Source: Saccharibacillus qingshengii
Lineage (GTDB): Bacteria; Bacillota; Bacilli; Paenibacillales; Paenibacillaceae
Direction of reading: 5' to 3'
Assembly (NCBI RefSeq): GCF_013185195.1
Contig: NZ_JAAZWC010000022.1
Coordinates: 1-64,000 of the forward strand
Length of the DNA stretch: 64,000 nt
Part shown: positions 52,875-61,323 of the stretch, piece by piece
Numbering within the stretch: the first letter of the stretch is position 1
Layout: every line of letters begins with the position of its first letter
The notes under the pieces: model-generated
Seen by the model: only the letters and a program-made list of their open reading frames with translations
Told to the model about the DNA's origin: nothing
Database searches by the model: none
Program-made: the position numbers and the translations under genes

Positions 52875-53717
52875 TTATTTATCGAGCTTTGGAAGCTTCT
52901 TGGCTTGTTCGTCGACTTCGCGAATCGGTTCTTCGTGCGTTTTCACTTCAACCTTCTTGGAAGTGAACCAGCCGATCAGGGCGATCGAGACGAGAACAAT
53001 GTAGAACGTTGTTTTCCAGATCGTACCTTCGACAAAATCATGCGGGACCAGACCGATCGCTTCGTGACCGAGGGTATGCATGGCGAGCTTGACGCCCACC
53101 CAGCCGACGATAACGAAAGCGGCCGTTTCAAGACCCGGACGGGAGTGCAGCAGTCCGACGAACAGGTTCGCCGCGAAACGCATGATAACGAGACCGATAA
53201 ATCCGCCTGCGAAGATTACGGCAAATTGTCCGGCGTCCAAGCCGCCGATCGTGCCCCAGTTGGTCGGAGGCAGCGCTACCGCGAGAGCGACAGCCGCAAG
53301 GATGGAGTCGACCGCGAATGCAAGGTCGGCCAGCTCGACTTTGAAGACCACGCCCCAGAAGCTGACTTTCTTCTTGCCAACGCCTTTGCCGTCCGCGGAT
53401 TCTTCCGCTTCTTCGGTTTCCGACTTCTTTTTGAGCATGGCCCTAATGATATGGTTGAGCGAGATGAACAGCAGGTACGCGGCTCCGATCGCTTGAATCC
53501 ACCAGACGTCTACGAGGAACGAGATAATGAACAGGGAACCGAAACGAAGCACAAAGGCTCCGACAAGGCCGTAGAACAAAGCTTTCTTGCGCTCTTCTTC
53601 CGGCAGGGGTTTGACCATGATCGCCAGTACCAGCGCGTTATCCGCAGCCAGGAGACCTTCCAGCGCGATCAGTACGAGCAGTACCCATCCGTATTCGAGC
53701 ATTAACGACAAATCCAT
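52875..53717 (-). CDS. TerC family membrane protein, Mn2+-riboswitch associated
   Basis: 280 residues with seven to eight membrane segments. Membrane-embedded acidic residues typical of TerC are present: LEGLLAADNALVLAIMVKPLP (core LLAADNALVLA, near 19-29) and ELADLAFAVDSILAAVA (core FAVDSI, near 138-143). A charged loop (KKKSETEEAEESADG) sits between halves. Members under yybP-ykoY control (Bacillus MeeY/YkoY, MeeF/YceF) export manganese or metallate secreted enzymes. AAAGGAGAGAAG supports the ATG at 53717. The C-terminal tail is Lys/Glu-rich. Confidence 0.9.
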   Translation of the reverse strand: MDLSLMLEYGWVLLVLIALEGLLAADNALVLAIMVKPLPEEERKKALFYGLVGAFVLRFGSLFIISFLVDVWWIQAIGAAYLLFISLNHIIRAMLKKKSETEEAEESADGKGVGKKKVSFWGVVFKVELADLAFAVDSILAAVALAVALPPTNWGTIGGLDAGQFAVIFAGGFIGLVIMRFAANLFVGLLHSRPGLETAAFVIVGWVGVKLAMHTLGHEAIGLVPHDFVEGTIWKTTFYIVLVSIALIGWFTSKKVEVKTHEEPIREVDEQAKKLPKLDK

Positions 53718-53778
53718 GAGCTTCTCTCCTTTTGTGTGGGGATTGTATTCCCTCTTATCCATGAAAAGACCCCAATAA

Positions 53779-53950
53779 AACAAAAGAGACTTTTACCGCC
53801 ACAGGATACGATGAGGTACACGGGTGTGCACGAACAAACGTAACCTAAAGCGGTAAAAGTCTCGCTAACAACGATGGTTGCCAACAAAGCCGGGGATATA
53901 CTCCCGTATTGACGACTTTGCTGTAAAAGCTACTCCCTCTTACCCGGTTA
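53779..53950 (-). promoter_or_regulatory. yybP-ykoY manganese riboswitch
   Basis: On the minus strand the aptamer shows GGGAGTAGC (about 53929-53937), AAAGTCGTCAATACGGGAG, CCGGCTTTGTTGG and TTAGCGAGAC, in the order and spacing of the yybP-ykoY family that senses Mn2+. The expression platform is a terminator: GACTTTTACCGC pairs with GCGGTAAAAGTC (arms about 53849-53863 and 53786-53799), followed by T-rich sequence. Mn2+ binding should favour the antiterminated form and switch on terC. Confidence 0.93.
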
Positions 53951-53995
53951 AGGAAAGATCAAGTATGAAATTGGGGTCTTCCATAAGTTACGCTT

Positions 53996-54025
53996 ATCTT
54001 AAAGGATAGACAGTCGGCTTGTCAA
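53996..54025 (-). promoter_or_regulatory. Promoter of the terC riboswitch transcript
   Basis: On the minus strand TTGACA (54020-54025) and TAAGAT (53996-54001) are 18 bp apart, about 45 bp upstream of the aptamer. Confidence 0.7.
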
Positions 54026-54093
54026 CAAGAAAAGGCGGAAATGGATTTATATAGGTAAAAGTTTACACAGTACAAAGTGACAAGCGGAGACGC

Positions 54094-54624
54094 CTACCGA
54101 ATAGAAATCAGCGGATTGGAACGTTCCCACAATACGGCTTCGCCGCGCTCCAGACTTTCGGGAATCCGGATCAGCCGCTGATTCGAGCTGCCCCGGTACA
54201 GCAGCGAGACGTCGCGCAGATGCTGCTCGAACCGTCCGTCGACCAGCACCTGGCCGCGCCGCAGCAGTTCATACTCGTCGCTGCCCGGGCGGGCGGCAAG
54301 CTGTTCGAACGTGTAGCCGCTGTACATCCAGACATTGAGTCCGGGAATACGCTCACGCGCCAGATCGACGAAGGCGGCAGCTTCCGCCGCCGAGAAGAAA
54401 GGATCTCCGCCTGCCAGCGTCAATCCGTCCAGCAGCGGATTGTCCGCCATTTCCTGGATGATTTCGCGCTGCCGGGCGTCGTCAAAAAGCTCCCCGTAAT
54501 CGAAATTCCAGGTACGCGGGCTGAAGCAGCCTTTGCAGGCATGCCTGCATCCGCTGATAAAGACCGATGCGCGCAGTCCTTCGCCTTCATTAATGGATTC
54601 GGGATAATACCCGCAGATATTCAT
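54094..54624 (-). CDS. nrdG: Anaerobic ribonucleotide reductase activating protein
   Basis: 176 residues, radical SAM activase. The iron-sulfur motif CRHACKGC (CxxxCxxC, near 26-33), preceded by VFISG, and the SAM-binding TLAGGDPFFS (near 68-77) are present. It abstracts hydrogen to form the glycyl radical on NrdD. Located 40 bp downstream of nrdD on the same strand; a GGAGG-type site precedes the ATG. No terminator is obvious after the stop. Confidence 0.94.
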   Translation of the reverse strand: MNICGYYPESINEGEGLRASVFISGCRHACKGCFSPRTWNFDYGELFDDARQREIIQEMADNPLLDGLTLAGGDPFFSAAEAAAFVDLARERIPGLNVWMYSGYTFEQLAARPGSDEYELLRRGQVLVDGRFEQHLRDVSLLYRGSSNQRLIRIPESLERGEAVLWERSNPLISIR

Positions 54625-54664
54625 GGATGTTCCGCCTCCTTGGACCGCTCTGCCGTGACTTGCG

Positions 54665-56713
54665 TTACTCCTGCCGAACCGCCTGGCCGGCGTGCTTGAC
54701 CCGGTCGCGCACTTCGGCCTGCTTGGCTCCGTTGAACCGCGTCTGATAATCGCCTGTCAGATAGCCGGTGACGCGGCGCAGACGGGAGATACGCACTTCG
54801 GTTTCCTTTTTCCCGCAGGAGGGGCACGATTCGCCGATGATGCCTTCGTGTCCGCACGAAGTGCAGCGGTCGATCGGGTGATTGATGCTGAAATAGCTGA
54901 CGTTCTGATCCAGAGCATAGGCGACGATCTTGCGGAACGCTTCCGGGTTGCTGCGCACATTGCCGTCCAGCTCGATATACGAGATAGCGCCGGCGTTGCA
55001 CAGTTCGTGGAAGGGCGCTTCAAGCGAAATCTTGCGCGCGGCGGTCGTTTGGTAATAGACCGGCACATGGAACGAATTCGTATAATACTCGCGGTCGGTT
55101 ACGCCCGGAATCGAGCCGTATTCCCGGGCGTCGTTCTTGGTGAACTTGCCCGACAATCCTTCGGCCGGCGTAGCGAACAGCGTGATATTGAGATCGTGTT
55201 TCTCGCTCATCGCATCGCAGTAATCCCTCATATAACGGACAACCTCCAGCGCTTTGGCATAGACGTCCGCGTCTTCCGCGTGGTGCTTGCCGTACATGGC
55301 TTTCATGGACTCGGCAATTCCGATAAAGCCGATCGACAGGCTGCCGTGCTTGAGCAGGTCTTCGACCTTGTCGTCGGGACCGAGCGCTTCTCCGCCTTCC
55401 CATACGCCTTCGCGCATCATGAAGTCGGACGCTTTGGCCGGCTGTTTGGCTTGAATCCGGTAGCGGTGCAGGAGTCCCTGCATCGCGATCCCGAGCGACC
55501 GGTCCAGCATGGCGTAGTAGCCTTCTTCGTCGGCCCATTTGCGTTTGCCGAGCACGGTGCCGTGTTCCAGTCCAAGCTTCACCAGATTGATCGTATTAAA
55601 AGACAGATTGCCTTTGCCCGACAGGTGGTTGCGGCCGAAGCGGTCGGCCACGACCCGCGTGCGGCAGCCCATGGTCGCGAACTCCGTATTCGGGTCGCCC
55701 GGCACGTAATATTCCATATTGATCGGCGCATCGAGATTGGCGAAGTTCGGGTACAGGCGCTTGGTCGAGCATTCGATCGCTTTGAGGAACAGATCGTAGT
55801 TCGGATCGCCCGGGTTCTGGTTGATTCCTTTTTTGCATTTGAAGATCTGGATCGGGAAAATCGGCGTCTGCCCCTGTCCCAGTCCGCGCATCGTGGATTC
55901 CATCAGACTCTCCATGACGAGGCGGCCTTCGCTCGACGTGCAGGTGCCGTAGTTGATACTGGTAAAAGGAATCTGTCCGCCGCCGCGGCTCGACATCGTG
56001 TTCAGGTTGTGGACGAGACTCTCCGCCGCCTGGAACGTTTCCTGCCGGGTCTCCTGGTAGGCGTAGCGGTACGCATGCGGATAACGGGCTTGGAGATCGG
56101 CATTGTCCATATAGATCTCTTCGTCGGTCGGACTGTCCGGTTGGGAGCTGTCTGAAGCGCTGCCGGAAAGAGTCCGCTGTTCTTCGGCAAAGCTCTCGAA
56201 ATACGCCAGTCCTTTGCGGAAATGCTTAATGAAGGAACGGCCTACGTAAGGCGCCAAGTCGTAATCGAGTTTGTTGGCCGAGACGCCGCCGTACTGCGCG
56301 TTCTGCTGGCATTGGAAGATGATCGCGACCAGCGCCATCGCCGTCATGATCGTTCGCGGCGTCCGCAGATCACCATTGCCGGTGCTGAAGCCTTCGGCCA
56401 GCAGTTTGTCGAACGGAATAAAGATGCAGTTGGTCGTGCCGACCGCATAATGGTCCAGATCGTGTACATAGACGGTGTTGTCCCGGATCGCCGCTTCCAC
56501 TTCCTTGGGCAGCACGAGGCGGCGCGCATACCATTTGGCGTACTCGCTGCCGAATTTGCTCATTTTGCCGGAAAAGCTGTCACCGTTCAGGTTGGCGTTC
56601 TCGCGCAGGGTCTCGGTATTGAGACTGTCGGCGATATCGCGCCCCAACCGGATCACTTCCTCGAGCGCATCGTTTTCTTGACGGGTTGGGGAGAAGGAAA
56701 GGGTCATGCTCAT
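54665..56713 (-). CDS. nrdD: Anaerobic ribonucleoside-triphosphate reductase
   Basis: 682 residues, class III reductase that makes dNTPs without oxygen. Visible are the N-terminal substrate-binding region, GTTNCIF, active-site MGCRTRV, the zinc site with two CxxC pairs (CTSCGHEGIIGESCPSC, near 636-652), and the C-terminal glycyl-radical region RVTGYLTG (radical Gly near 665). Shorter than proteins with an ATP-cone: there is no N-terminal cone domain, so allosteric overall activity control is probably absent. A low-complexity Ser/Asp/Pro patch lies near 185-196. Candidate NrdR boxes precede it. Operon with nrdG. Confidence 0.95.
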   Translation of the reverse strand: MSMTLSFSPTRQENDALEEVIRLGRDIADSLNTETLRENANLNGDSFSGKMSKFGSEYAKWYARRLVLPKEVEAAIRDNTVYVHDLDHYAVGTTNCIFIPFDKLLAEGFSTGNGDLRTPRTIMTAMALVAIIFQCQQNAQYGGVSANKLDYDLAPYVGRSFIKHFRKGLAYFESFAEEQRTLSGSASDSSQPDSPTDEEIYMDNADLQARYPHAYRYAYQETRQETFQAAESLVHNLNTMSSRGGGQIPFTSINYGTCTSSEGRLVMESLMESTMRGLGQGQTPIFPIQIFKCKKGINQNPGDPNYDLFLKAIECSTKRLYPNFANLDAPINMEYYVPGDPNTEFATMGCRTRVVADRFGRNHLSGKGNLSFNTINLVKLGLEHGTVLGKRKWADEEGYYAMLDRSLGIAMQGLLHRYRIQAKQPAKASDFMMREGVWEGGEALGPDDKVEDLLKHGSLSIGFIGIAESMKAMYGKHHAEDADVYAKALEVVRYMRDYCDAMSEKHDLNITLFATPAEGLSGKFTKNDAREYGSIPGVTDREYYTNSFHVPVYYQTTAARKISLEAPFHELCNAGAISYIELDGNVRSNPEAFRKIVAYALDQNVSYFSINHPIDRCTSCGHEGIIGESCPSCGKKETEVRISRLRRVTGYLTGDYQTRFNGAKQAEVRDRVKHAGQAVRQE

Positions 56714-56801
56714 TGGGAATTCCGTCCTTTCGTTATGTAGGTTTATGTGAGCCGCATCCGGATCGTATCGGGAATGCGGGCTGTAAGCACTTATCTGCCA
56801 A

Positions 56802-56848
56802 ACACTATATTTGGCCTTCGGCTACTAAATTTACACCTATATATGGGG
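56802..56848 (-). promoter_or_regulatory. Candidate tandem NrdR boxes upstream of nrdD
   Basis: ACACTATATTTGG (from about 56803) and ACACCTATATATGG (from about 56833) both resemble the NrdR consensus acaCwAtATaTwGtgt and are about 30 bp apart, i.e. three helical turns, the usual spacing of NrdR box pairs. A weak -10-like TATAGT on the minus strand overlaps the proximal box. NrdR binding would repress nrdDG when dATP is plentiful. Confidence 0.6.
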
Positions 56849-57068
56849 GTTGTGAAGCGAACGGAGAGGGATTGCCACATAACCGACACAAACGGGCATC
56901 GAAAAATTAATCAAATCGTCAAGGTTGAAAACGTCCTTTTTGCACGAACCCAACAGCGGCGCGGGATGAACGCAAATTCGATTTCGAAGCCAAAGGGGTA
57001 TACAATGAAGAGAACCCAAAAACGGAGTTGACAGACGGTCGAATCCGTGAAAAAAGGAGAGAATCCAA
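56849..57068. other. Intergenic region between nrdD and the thiamine-binding protein
   Basis: Divergent gap without a credible ORF. TATACA at about 57000 is a possible -10 for the rightward gene; no good -35 partner is visible. Confidence 0.3.
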
Positions 57069-57389
57069 ATGGCGATAGCGGAATTGACGATCGTTCCGAT
57101 CGGAACGGGTACGACCAGCCTCAGCGGTTACGTCGCGGAGATGCAGCGCAAGCTTGCGACGCTTGAAGGGATCAGCTACGAACTGACGTCGATGAGCACG
57201 ATCATCGAAGGCCCGCTCGACCGAATCCTGGACGCGGTGAAGACGCTGCATGAGCATACGTTCGAATCCGGCGCGCTGCGGGTCTCGACGTCGGTCAAGA
57301 TCGACGACCGCCGCGACAAGGAAGGGTCCTCCGCGCAGAAGCTGGCTTCGGTTCAGGCCCGGATGACGGAGCAGAGCGAGATGCAGTAG
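57069..57389 (+). CDS. MTH1187-family thiamine-binding protein
   Basis: 106 residues. Compact ferredoxin-like alpha/beta fold typical of the MTH1187/YkoF-like family: MAIAELTIVPIGTGTTSLSGYVAEM (core IVPIGTGTTSLSGYV) and YELTSMSTIIEGPLDRILDAV (core LTSMSTIIEG). The family binds thiamine or its pyrimidine precursor HMP. AAAAGGAG precedes the ATG. No thiamine uptake gene is adjacent. Confidence 0.87.
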   Translation: MAIAELTIVPIGTGTTSLSGYVAEMQRKLATLEGISYELTSMSTIIEGPLDRILDAVKTLHEHTFESGALRVSTSVKIDDRRDKEGSSAQKLASVQARMTEQSEMQ

Positions 57390-57531
57390 GCGCCGGAGCA
57401 TCCGGTGTATGAATAACGGTTCAAGAAAGAAGGGAAAGGAGCAAAAAGACGCAGGAAAAGCATGTGAAAAAGTATGTGAAAAAGCATATGCGCAGACCCG
57501 CTAAAACTTCTGTTTTTTTGCTCCGAAAAGC

Positions 57532-57559
57532 TTGCGGATTTTCCGAATCGGTGTATAAT
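57532..57559 (+). promoter_or_regulatory. Promoter of tRNA-Thr
   Basis: TTGCGG (57532-57537) and TATAAT (57554-57559) are 16 bp apart, 33 bp upstream of the tRNA. Confidence 0.75.
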
Positions 57560-57591
57560 AGATTTCGTTGCTGTTCAAGAACAACAGATAG

Positions 57592-57663
57592 GCTGATGTA
57601 GCTCAGGGGTAGAGCAACGCACTCGTAATGCGTAGGTCGGGGGTTCAATTCCCTTCATCAGCA
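57592..57663 (+). tRNA. tRNA-Thr (anticodon CGU)
   Basis: Cloverleaf of 72 nt: acceptor arms 57592-57598 and 57656-57662, discriminator A at 57663, D-arm GCTCAGGGGTAGAGC, anticodon stem ACGCA/TGCGT with loop CTCGTAA (anticodon CGT, reads ACG). The T-stem GGGGG/CCCTT has two G-U pairs. CCA is not encoded. A stand-alone gene, with promoter and terminator of its own. Confidence 0.95.
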
Positions 57664-57680
57664 TCAATTAAAGCACAGAG

Positions 57681-57717
57681 AGCGCGAACTTCGAGGAATC
57701 GGAGTTCGCGCTTTTTT
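57681..57717 (+). terminator. Terminator of tRNA-Thr
   Basis: A perfect 10-bp stem (57681-57690 with 57703-57712) with a 12-nt loop and a T-run, 17 bp after the tRNA. Confidence 0.9.
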
Positions 57718-57946
57718 GTTTGCGTCGAGCGGGACAGAAAAATCGATTTTCGCTCGCTTTAACGCCGCCTAATCATAAAGACCCGGGTTTTTTATAGACG
57801 TATGGTTCAATATTCCCTGTTTATTGGATATTATTTTGAGGAAACGCATGAATTCTCTAAAAAATCGACAAATTGTGCCGTAATATATAGAGAGAAAGCA
57901 AATCGACCAAGCTCCATCAATTCGATTAAAGGTGATGAACATAGCG

Positions 57947-59557
57947 ATGAGCGTGTCAGAACGAAGAAGAGGAGGCCGCGAGCAGGGTTTCTTCAGAAAG
58001 AAAGGCAGGATCAGCCTGCGTGCGCTGTTTTCCGGACTCGTGGTGCTTACTTTTCTGCTGACGCTCGTCATTACGCTGTTTGCGTCCTATCGGTCCGAAA
58101 AAGAGCTGCTGACGGAGCGGGTGCTCAATACCAACCACGGCGAATCGCAGCGGATCGCGCAGACGATGAATATGTTCTTCCTCTCGATTCGGACCAGCCT
58201 GTCGGCCTTTACCGGCGAAATCTCCGAATTGATTCCGGCAGGCCGATGGGACCGGATCGGGGAAGAACTGCAGCAGATTCAGGAGAGCAGTGGCTATTTC
58301 GAATCCGTTTTCGTTGCAGGGACGGACGGAAAGATCCGGGAGATGCATTCGCTGAGAGCCGACGGAAACTTCGATAAGATCGATTCGGAAGCGATGGAAG
58401 AAGCATTGGCACAAAGTCTGCCGGGTCTGTCTATTCCTTATAGGGACGCGGACGGAGAGATTATCGTGTTGATGTCGGAGCCTCTCTATAACGAAAATGG
58501 CGTAGATATGGGCACGGTCGGAGGGACGGTTCGTCTGCAGGACCCGGCGGTTCTGGGCAGCCTGTTCGGTGTGCAGAGCGGTGCGACGGCGGATTCCTAT
58601 TATTATGTCGTCGATGATGAAGCCAAATTGATCTATCATCCGGACAAGAGCCGGATCGGGGACGAGATTCCCGACAGTCCGGTAGTCGAGCGTATTTTGC
58701 GGGGGGAAAGCGGCAAAGCCGAATTCGTGGACCCGGAGGGCCGCGCTTTCCTGATCGGCTATGCGTCCGTGCCGGCGAACGGTTGGGGAGTTGTGACCCA
58801 GACCGCGAACAGCCTGCTGAACCAGCAGCAGATGGAACAGATCAGGGGCACGCTGGTCGCGGTTCTGCTGCCTTTTCTGATTCTGGTCGCCGGTACGCTG
58901 TTCCTGGCGCGCAGGCTGGCCGCTCCGTTCGTCGCCCTGGCCAATTTTGTCGTTCGCGCCGCCGACCGGCCGCGTGAAGTTTCCATTCCCGACGTGCGCC
59001 GCCACTGGAACCGCGAAGCGGATCTGCTGAACCGGGCCGTTATGCTGTCGGTCAGCGAGATGAGGCGGCAGAATCTCGATCTGACGGATTTTGCGCTGAG
59101 AGATTCCTTGACCGGGCTGCCGAACCGCCGGGCACTGGATGAAGCGATGGAGAAATTGGAAGGCGACAACCGGCCGTTCTCGCTGCTGCTGATCGATATC
59201 GACCGCTTCAAATTGGTCAACGACCGTTACGGACATGCGGCCGGAGACGAAGTGCTGTGTTCGGTCGCCCATACGCTGGAGCAGGTTATCGACAGCGGGG
59301 ATATGTGCGGCCGATACGGCGGAGAAGAATTTGTCGTCCTGCTGCCGGGACGCAATCTGCCGGAGACGTACGAAGCCGCGGAACGATTTCGGGTGGCGGT
59401 CGCGGCCCACGAGAATTCGCTGCATATTCCGGTTACCCTCTCGATCGGCGCTTCGATTTCACCCCAGCAGGCGACGAGCACCGAAGAATTGTTCGAGCTT
59501 GCCGACCGTGCTCTGTACCGGGCCAAAGAAGGCGGCCGCAACCGGGTCGTCATGTAG
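57947..59557 (+). CDS. Diguanylate cyclase with extracellular Cache-like sensor
   Basis: 536 residues. Two membrane segments (about 26-49 and 295-315) enclose a ~245-residue extracellular dCache-like region; then a HAMP-like linker and a GGDEF domain (about 375-536). The active site is RYGGEEF (near 460-466), with DxD-type metal site LLIDIDRFK and no obvious RxxD inhibitory site upstream. It should synthesise c-di-GMP from GTP. The start is uncertain: GTG 57932, ATG 57935 and ATG 57947 are in frame; AAGGTGAT lies at 57928-57936 and favours 57947. Monocistronic. Confidence 0.9.
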   Translation: MSVSERRRGGREQGFFRKKGRISLRALFSGLVVLTFLLTLVITLFASYRSEKELLTERVLNTNHGESQRIAQTMNMFFLSIRTSLSAFTGEISELIPAGRWDRIGEELQQIQESSGYFESVFVAGTDGKIREMHSLRADGNFDKIDSEAMEEALAQSLPGLSIPYRDADGEIIVLMSEPLYNENGVDMGTVGGTVRLQDPAVLGSLFGVQSGATADSYYYVVDDEAKLIYHPDKSRIGDEIPDSPVVERILRGESGKAEFVDPEGRAFLIGYASVPANGWGVVTQTANSLLNQQQMEQIRGTLVAVLLPFLILVAGTLFLARRLAAPFVALANFVVRAADRPREVSIPDVRRHWNREADLLNRAVMLSVSEMRRQNLDLTDFALRDSLTGLPNRRALDEAMEKLEGDNRPFSLLLIDIDRFKLVNDRYGHAAGDEVLCSVAHTLEQVIDSGDMCGRYGGEEFVVLLPGRNLPETYEAAERFRVAVAAHENSLHIPVTLSIGASISPQQATSTEELFELADRALYRAKEGGRNRVVM

Positions 59558-59587
59558 ACGCGCAAAACCCCGATTTTTCCGCAAATC

Positions 59588-59630
59588 AAAAGAACGCGCA
59601 GTTCCCGACCGGGAATTTACGCGTTCTTTT
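59588..59630. terminator. Bidirectional terminator
   Basis: AAAAGAACGCG (59588-59598) pairs with CGCGTTCTTTT (59620-59630) and an inner TTCCCG/CGGGAA stem extends it. It separates the diguanylate cyclase from the convergent small gene. Confidence 0.9.
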
Positions 59631-59654
59631 GGTTTGCCTCCGAACAAGCCGTCT

Positions 59655-59915
59655 TCATTCTCCGCCACCTCCGCCGCCGCCGTCTCCACCGCCGCCTCCC
59701 GAATCGCAGCTGCCGCCGCCGTAGGAAGAAGAGCTGTCTCCGCAGTGATTGGAAGAATGCCCGCTGCCGGAATCGCCGTAGAACCCGCCGCCGGAATCGT
59801 GCATATAACCGGAACGAGACCCTCGACGCGGCCGGTTGTTTGAATTCCTCGGCTTGGCCAGAGAGAACAGAACGATCATTACGAACAAGATGGGGAGCAC
59901 AATTGCCATCGTCAT
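59655..59915 (-). CDS. Small membrane protein with Gly/Ser/Cys-rich tail
   Basis: 86 residues. A membrane segment (about 3-21, MAIVLPILFVMIVLFSLA) is followed by a basic, then an extremely Gly/Ser/Asp/His-rich tail ending in two short Gly runs; two cysteines lie in the tail. Perfect AAGGAGG 7 nt before the ATG and a strong shared terminator indicate a real gene. Tails like this occur in TPM/YgcG-type and small spore-coat-like proteins, but I cannot name the family. Confidence 0.7.
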   Translation of the reverse strand: MTMAIVLPILFVMIVLFSLAKPRNSNNRPRRGSRSGYMHDSGGGFYGDSGSGHSSNHCGDSSSSYGGGSCDSGGGGGDGGGGGGGE

Positions 59916-60216
59916 GCGATAACCTCCTTGGTTGGGTAAAAGTGAGAGAACGAGAAGCGGAAACGTTCGTTTCGGCTTCTTGCTACATATACGTGCAGGC
60001 AAAGTGTAAAGTTCGTTTTTTTTGAAAAAAATAAAACGATCGCGAAAAAAGCGACTTTGGACCCGGAAAACGGCGGCGCGGGATTTGTTTTTTCCCGATG
60101 CGAAGGGAGCATCCGACTATTTAACGGGGGTTTCTCGCAGTGGGGCGGCAGTTTGTGCTAAAATATTTATAGAACAAAAAGGGAACGTATGATCTGTTTT
60201 TTGAGGAGGAAACGTA
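59916..60216. other. Divergent intergenic region before the MoxR cluster
   Basis: 300 bp with A/T runs but no ORF or clear terminator. A TATTTATAG stretch at about 60163 could include the -10 for the MoxR operon; I found no convincing -35. Confidence 0.3.
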
Positions 60217-61323
60217 TTGACCATCGAGATGATCAAACCGCCCGCCGAAGTGCTGTACGAGCGGGAGCTTGCGGCGCTTGGCGCCGAAGACAAAGGCAAA
60301 CGGCCGCCGAACTGGAAACTTTCTCCGAGTGCGGTCCGCGACTTTCTGATCGGACGCGAACAGCCGGCCGTCCTGGACGGCGAATCCATACCGATTACGC
60401 GCAAATTTTACGGGAACGACGTTCTGATCGAGCGCGCGGTCGTCACGCTCGCCGGCAATCGGGGCCTCATGCTTGTCGGCGAGCCGGGTACGGCCAAGAC
60501 GATGCTGAGCGAGCTGCTGACCGCGGCCATCTCGGGTACCAGCACCAATACGATCCAGGGAACGGCGGGCACAACCGAAGATACGATCAAATATTCCTGG
60601 AATTACGCCATGCTGCTGGACAAAGGGCCTTCGGAAGCCGCACTCGTGCCGTCGCCGCTCTATCAGGGGATGAAGCACGGGATTCTGACCCGCTTCGAAG
60701 AGATTACGCGCTGCCCGTCCGAAGCGCAGGACAGCCTCATCAGCATCATGAGCGACAAGGTGATGAGCATTCCCGAACTGGCGCAGGGCGTACTGTTCGC
60801 CAAGCCCGGGTTCAATGTGATCGGCACCGCCAATATCCGGGACAAGGGCGTGAACGAGATGAGCAGCGCGCTCAAGCGCCGCTTCAACTTCGAGACGATC
60901 CGTCCGATCGAGAACGTGGCCATGGAGGCGAAGATCATTCAGTCGCAGGCTTCGAACCTGCTTGTTCAGAGCGGCGTGGACATGGACGTCGATCCCGATG
61001 TGGTCGAGCTGCTGGCGACGACTTTTATCGAACTGCGGACCGGGCGCACGCGCGAAGGCTTCAAGATCGAGGTGCCGCAGGCGGTGATGAGCACGGCGGA
61101 AGCGGTCTCGGTCTATGTGCAGAGCGCGATGACTTCCTACTATTACGAAGAAGGCGGCCTGTCGCTCGAGCGTCTGGTGCAGAACATGCTCGGCACGGTA
61201 GCCAAAGAGAACACCAAAGATTTGAGCGTGCTCAAAGCGTACTTCTCCAAGGTGGTCAAGGAGCGGGCCAAAACGGAAGCATTGTGGGACGCGTATTATA
61301 AGGAGAAAAAATGGATCGGCTGA
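60217..61323 (+). CDS. MoxR-type AAA+ ATPase
   Basis: 368 residues from a TTG start with GAGGAGGA upstream. Walker A is GEPGTAKT (88-95), Walker B-like segment ILTRFEEITRC (near 156-166), sensor region NVIGTANIRDKG (near 207-218) with Arg finger candidates in LKRRFNFE. MoxR ATPases act as chaperones that remodel protein partners, usually with a von Willebrand A (VWA) protein. Here the gene overlaps a DUF5682 gene by 13 bp and a CoxE-like VWA-type gene follows, the well-known AAA/DUF5682/VWA neighbourhood. Confidence 0.9.
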   Translation: MTIEMIKPPAEVLYERELAALGAEDKGKRPPNWKLSPSAVRDFLIGREQPAVLDGESIPITRKFYGNDVLIERAVVTLAGNRGLMLVGEPGTAKTMLSELLTAAISGTSTNTIQGTAGTTEDTIKYSWNYAMLLDKGPSEAALVPSPLYQGMKHGILTRFEEITRCPSEAQDSLISIMSDKVMSIPELAQGVLFAKPGFNVIGTANIRDKGVNEMSSALKRRFNFETIRPIENVAMEAKIIQSQASNLLVQSGVDMDVDPDVVELLATTFIELRTGRTREGFKIEVPQAVMSTAEAVSVYVQSAMTSYYYEEGGLSLERLVQNMLGTVAKENTKDLSVLKAYFSKVVKERAKTEALWDAYYKEKKWIG

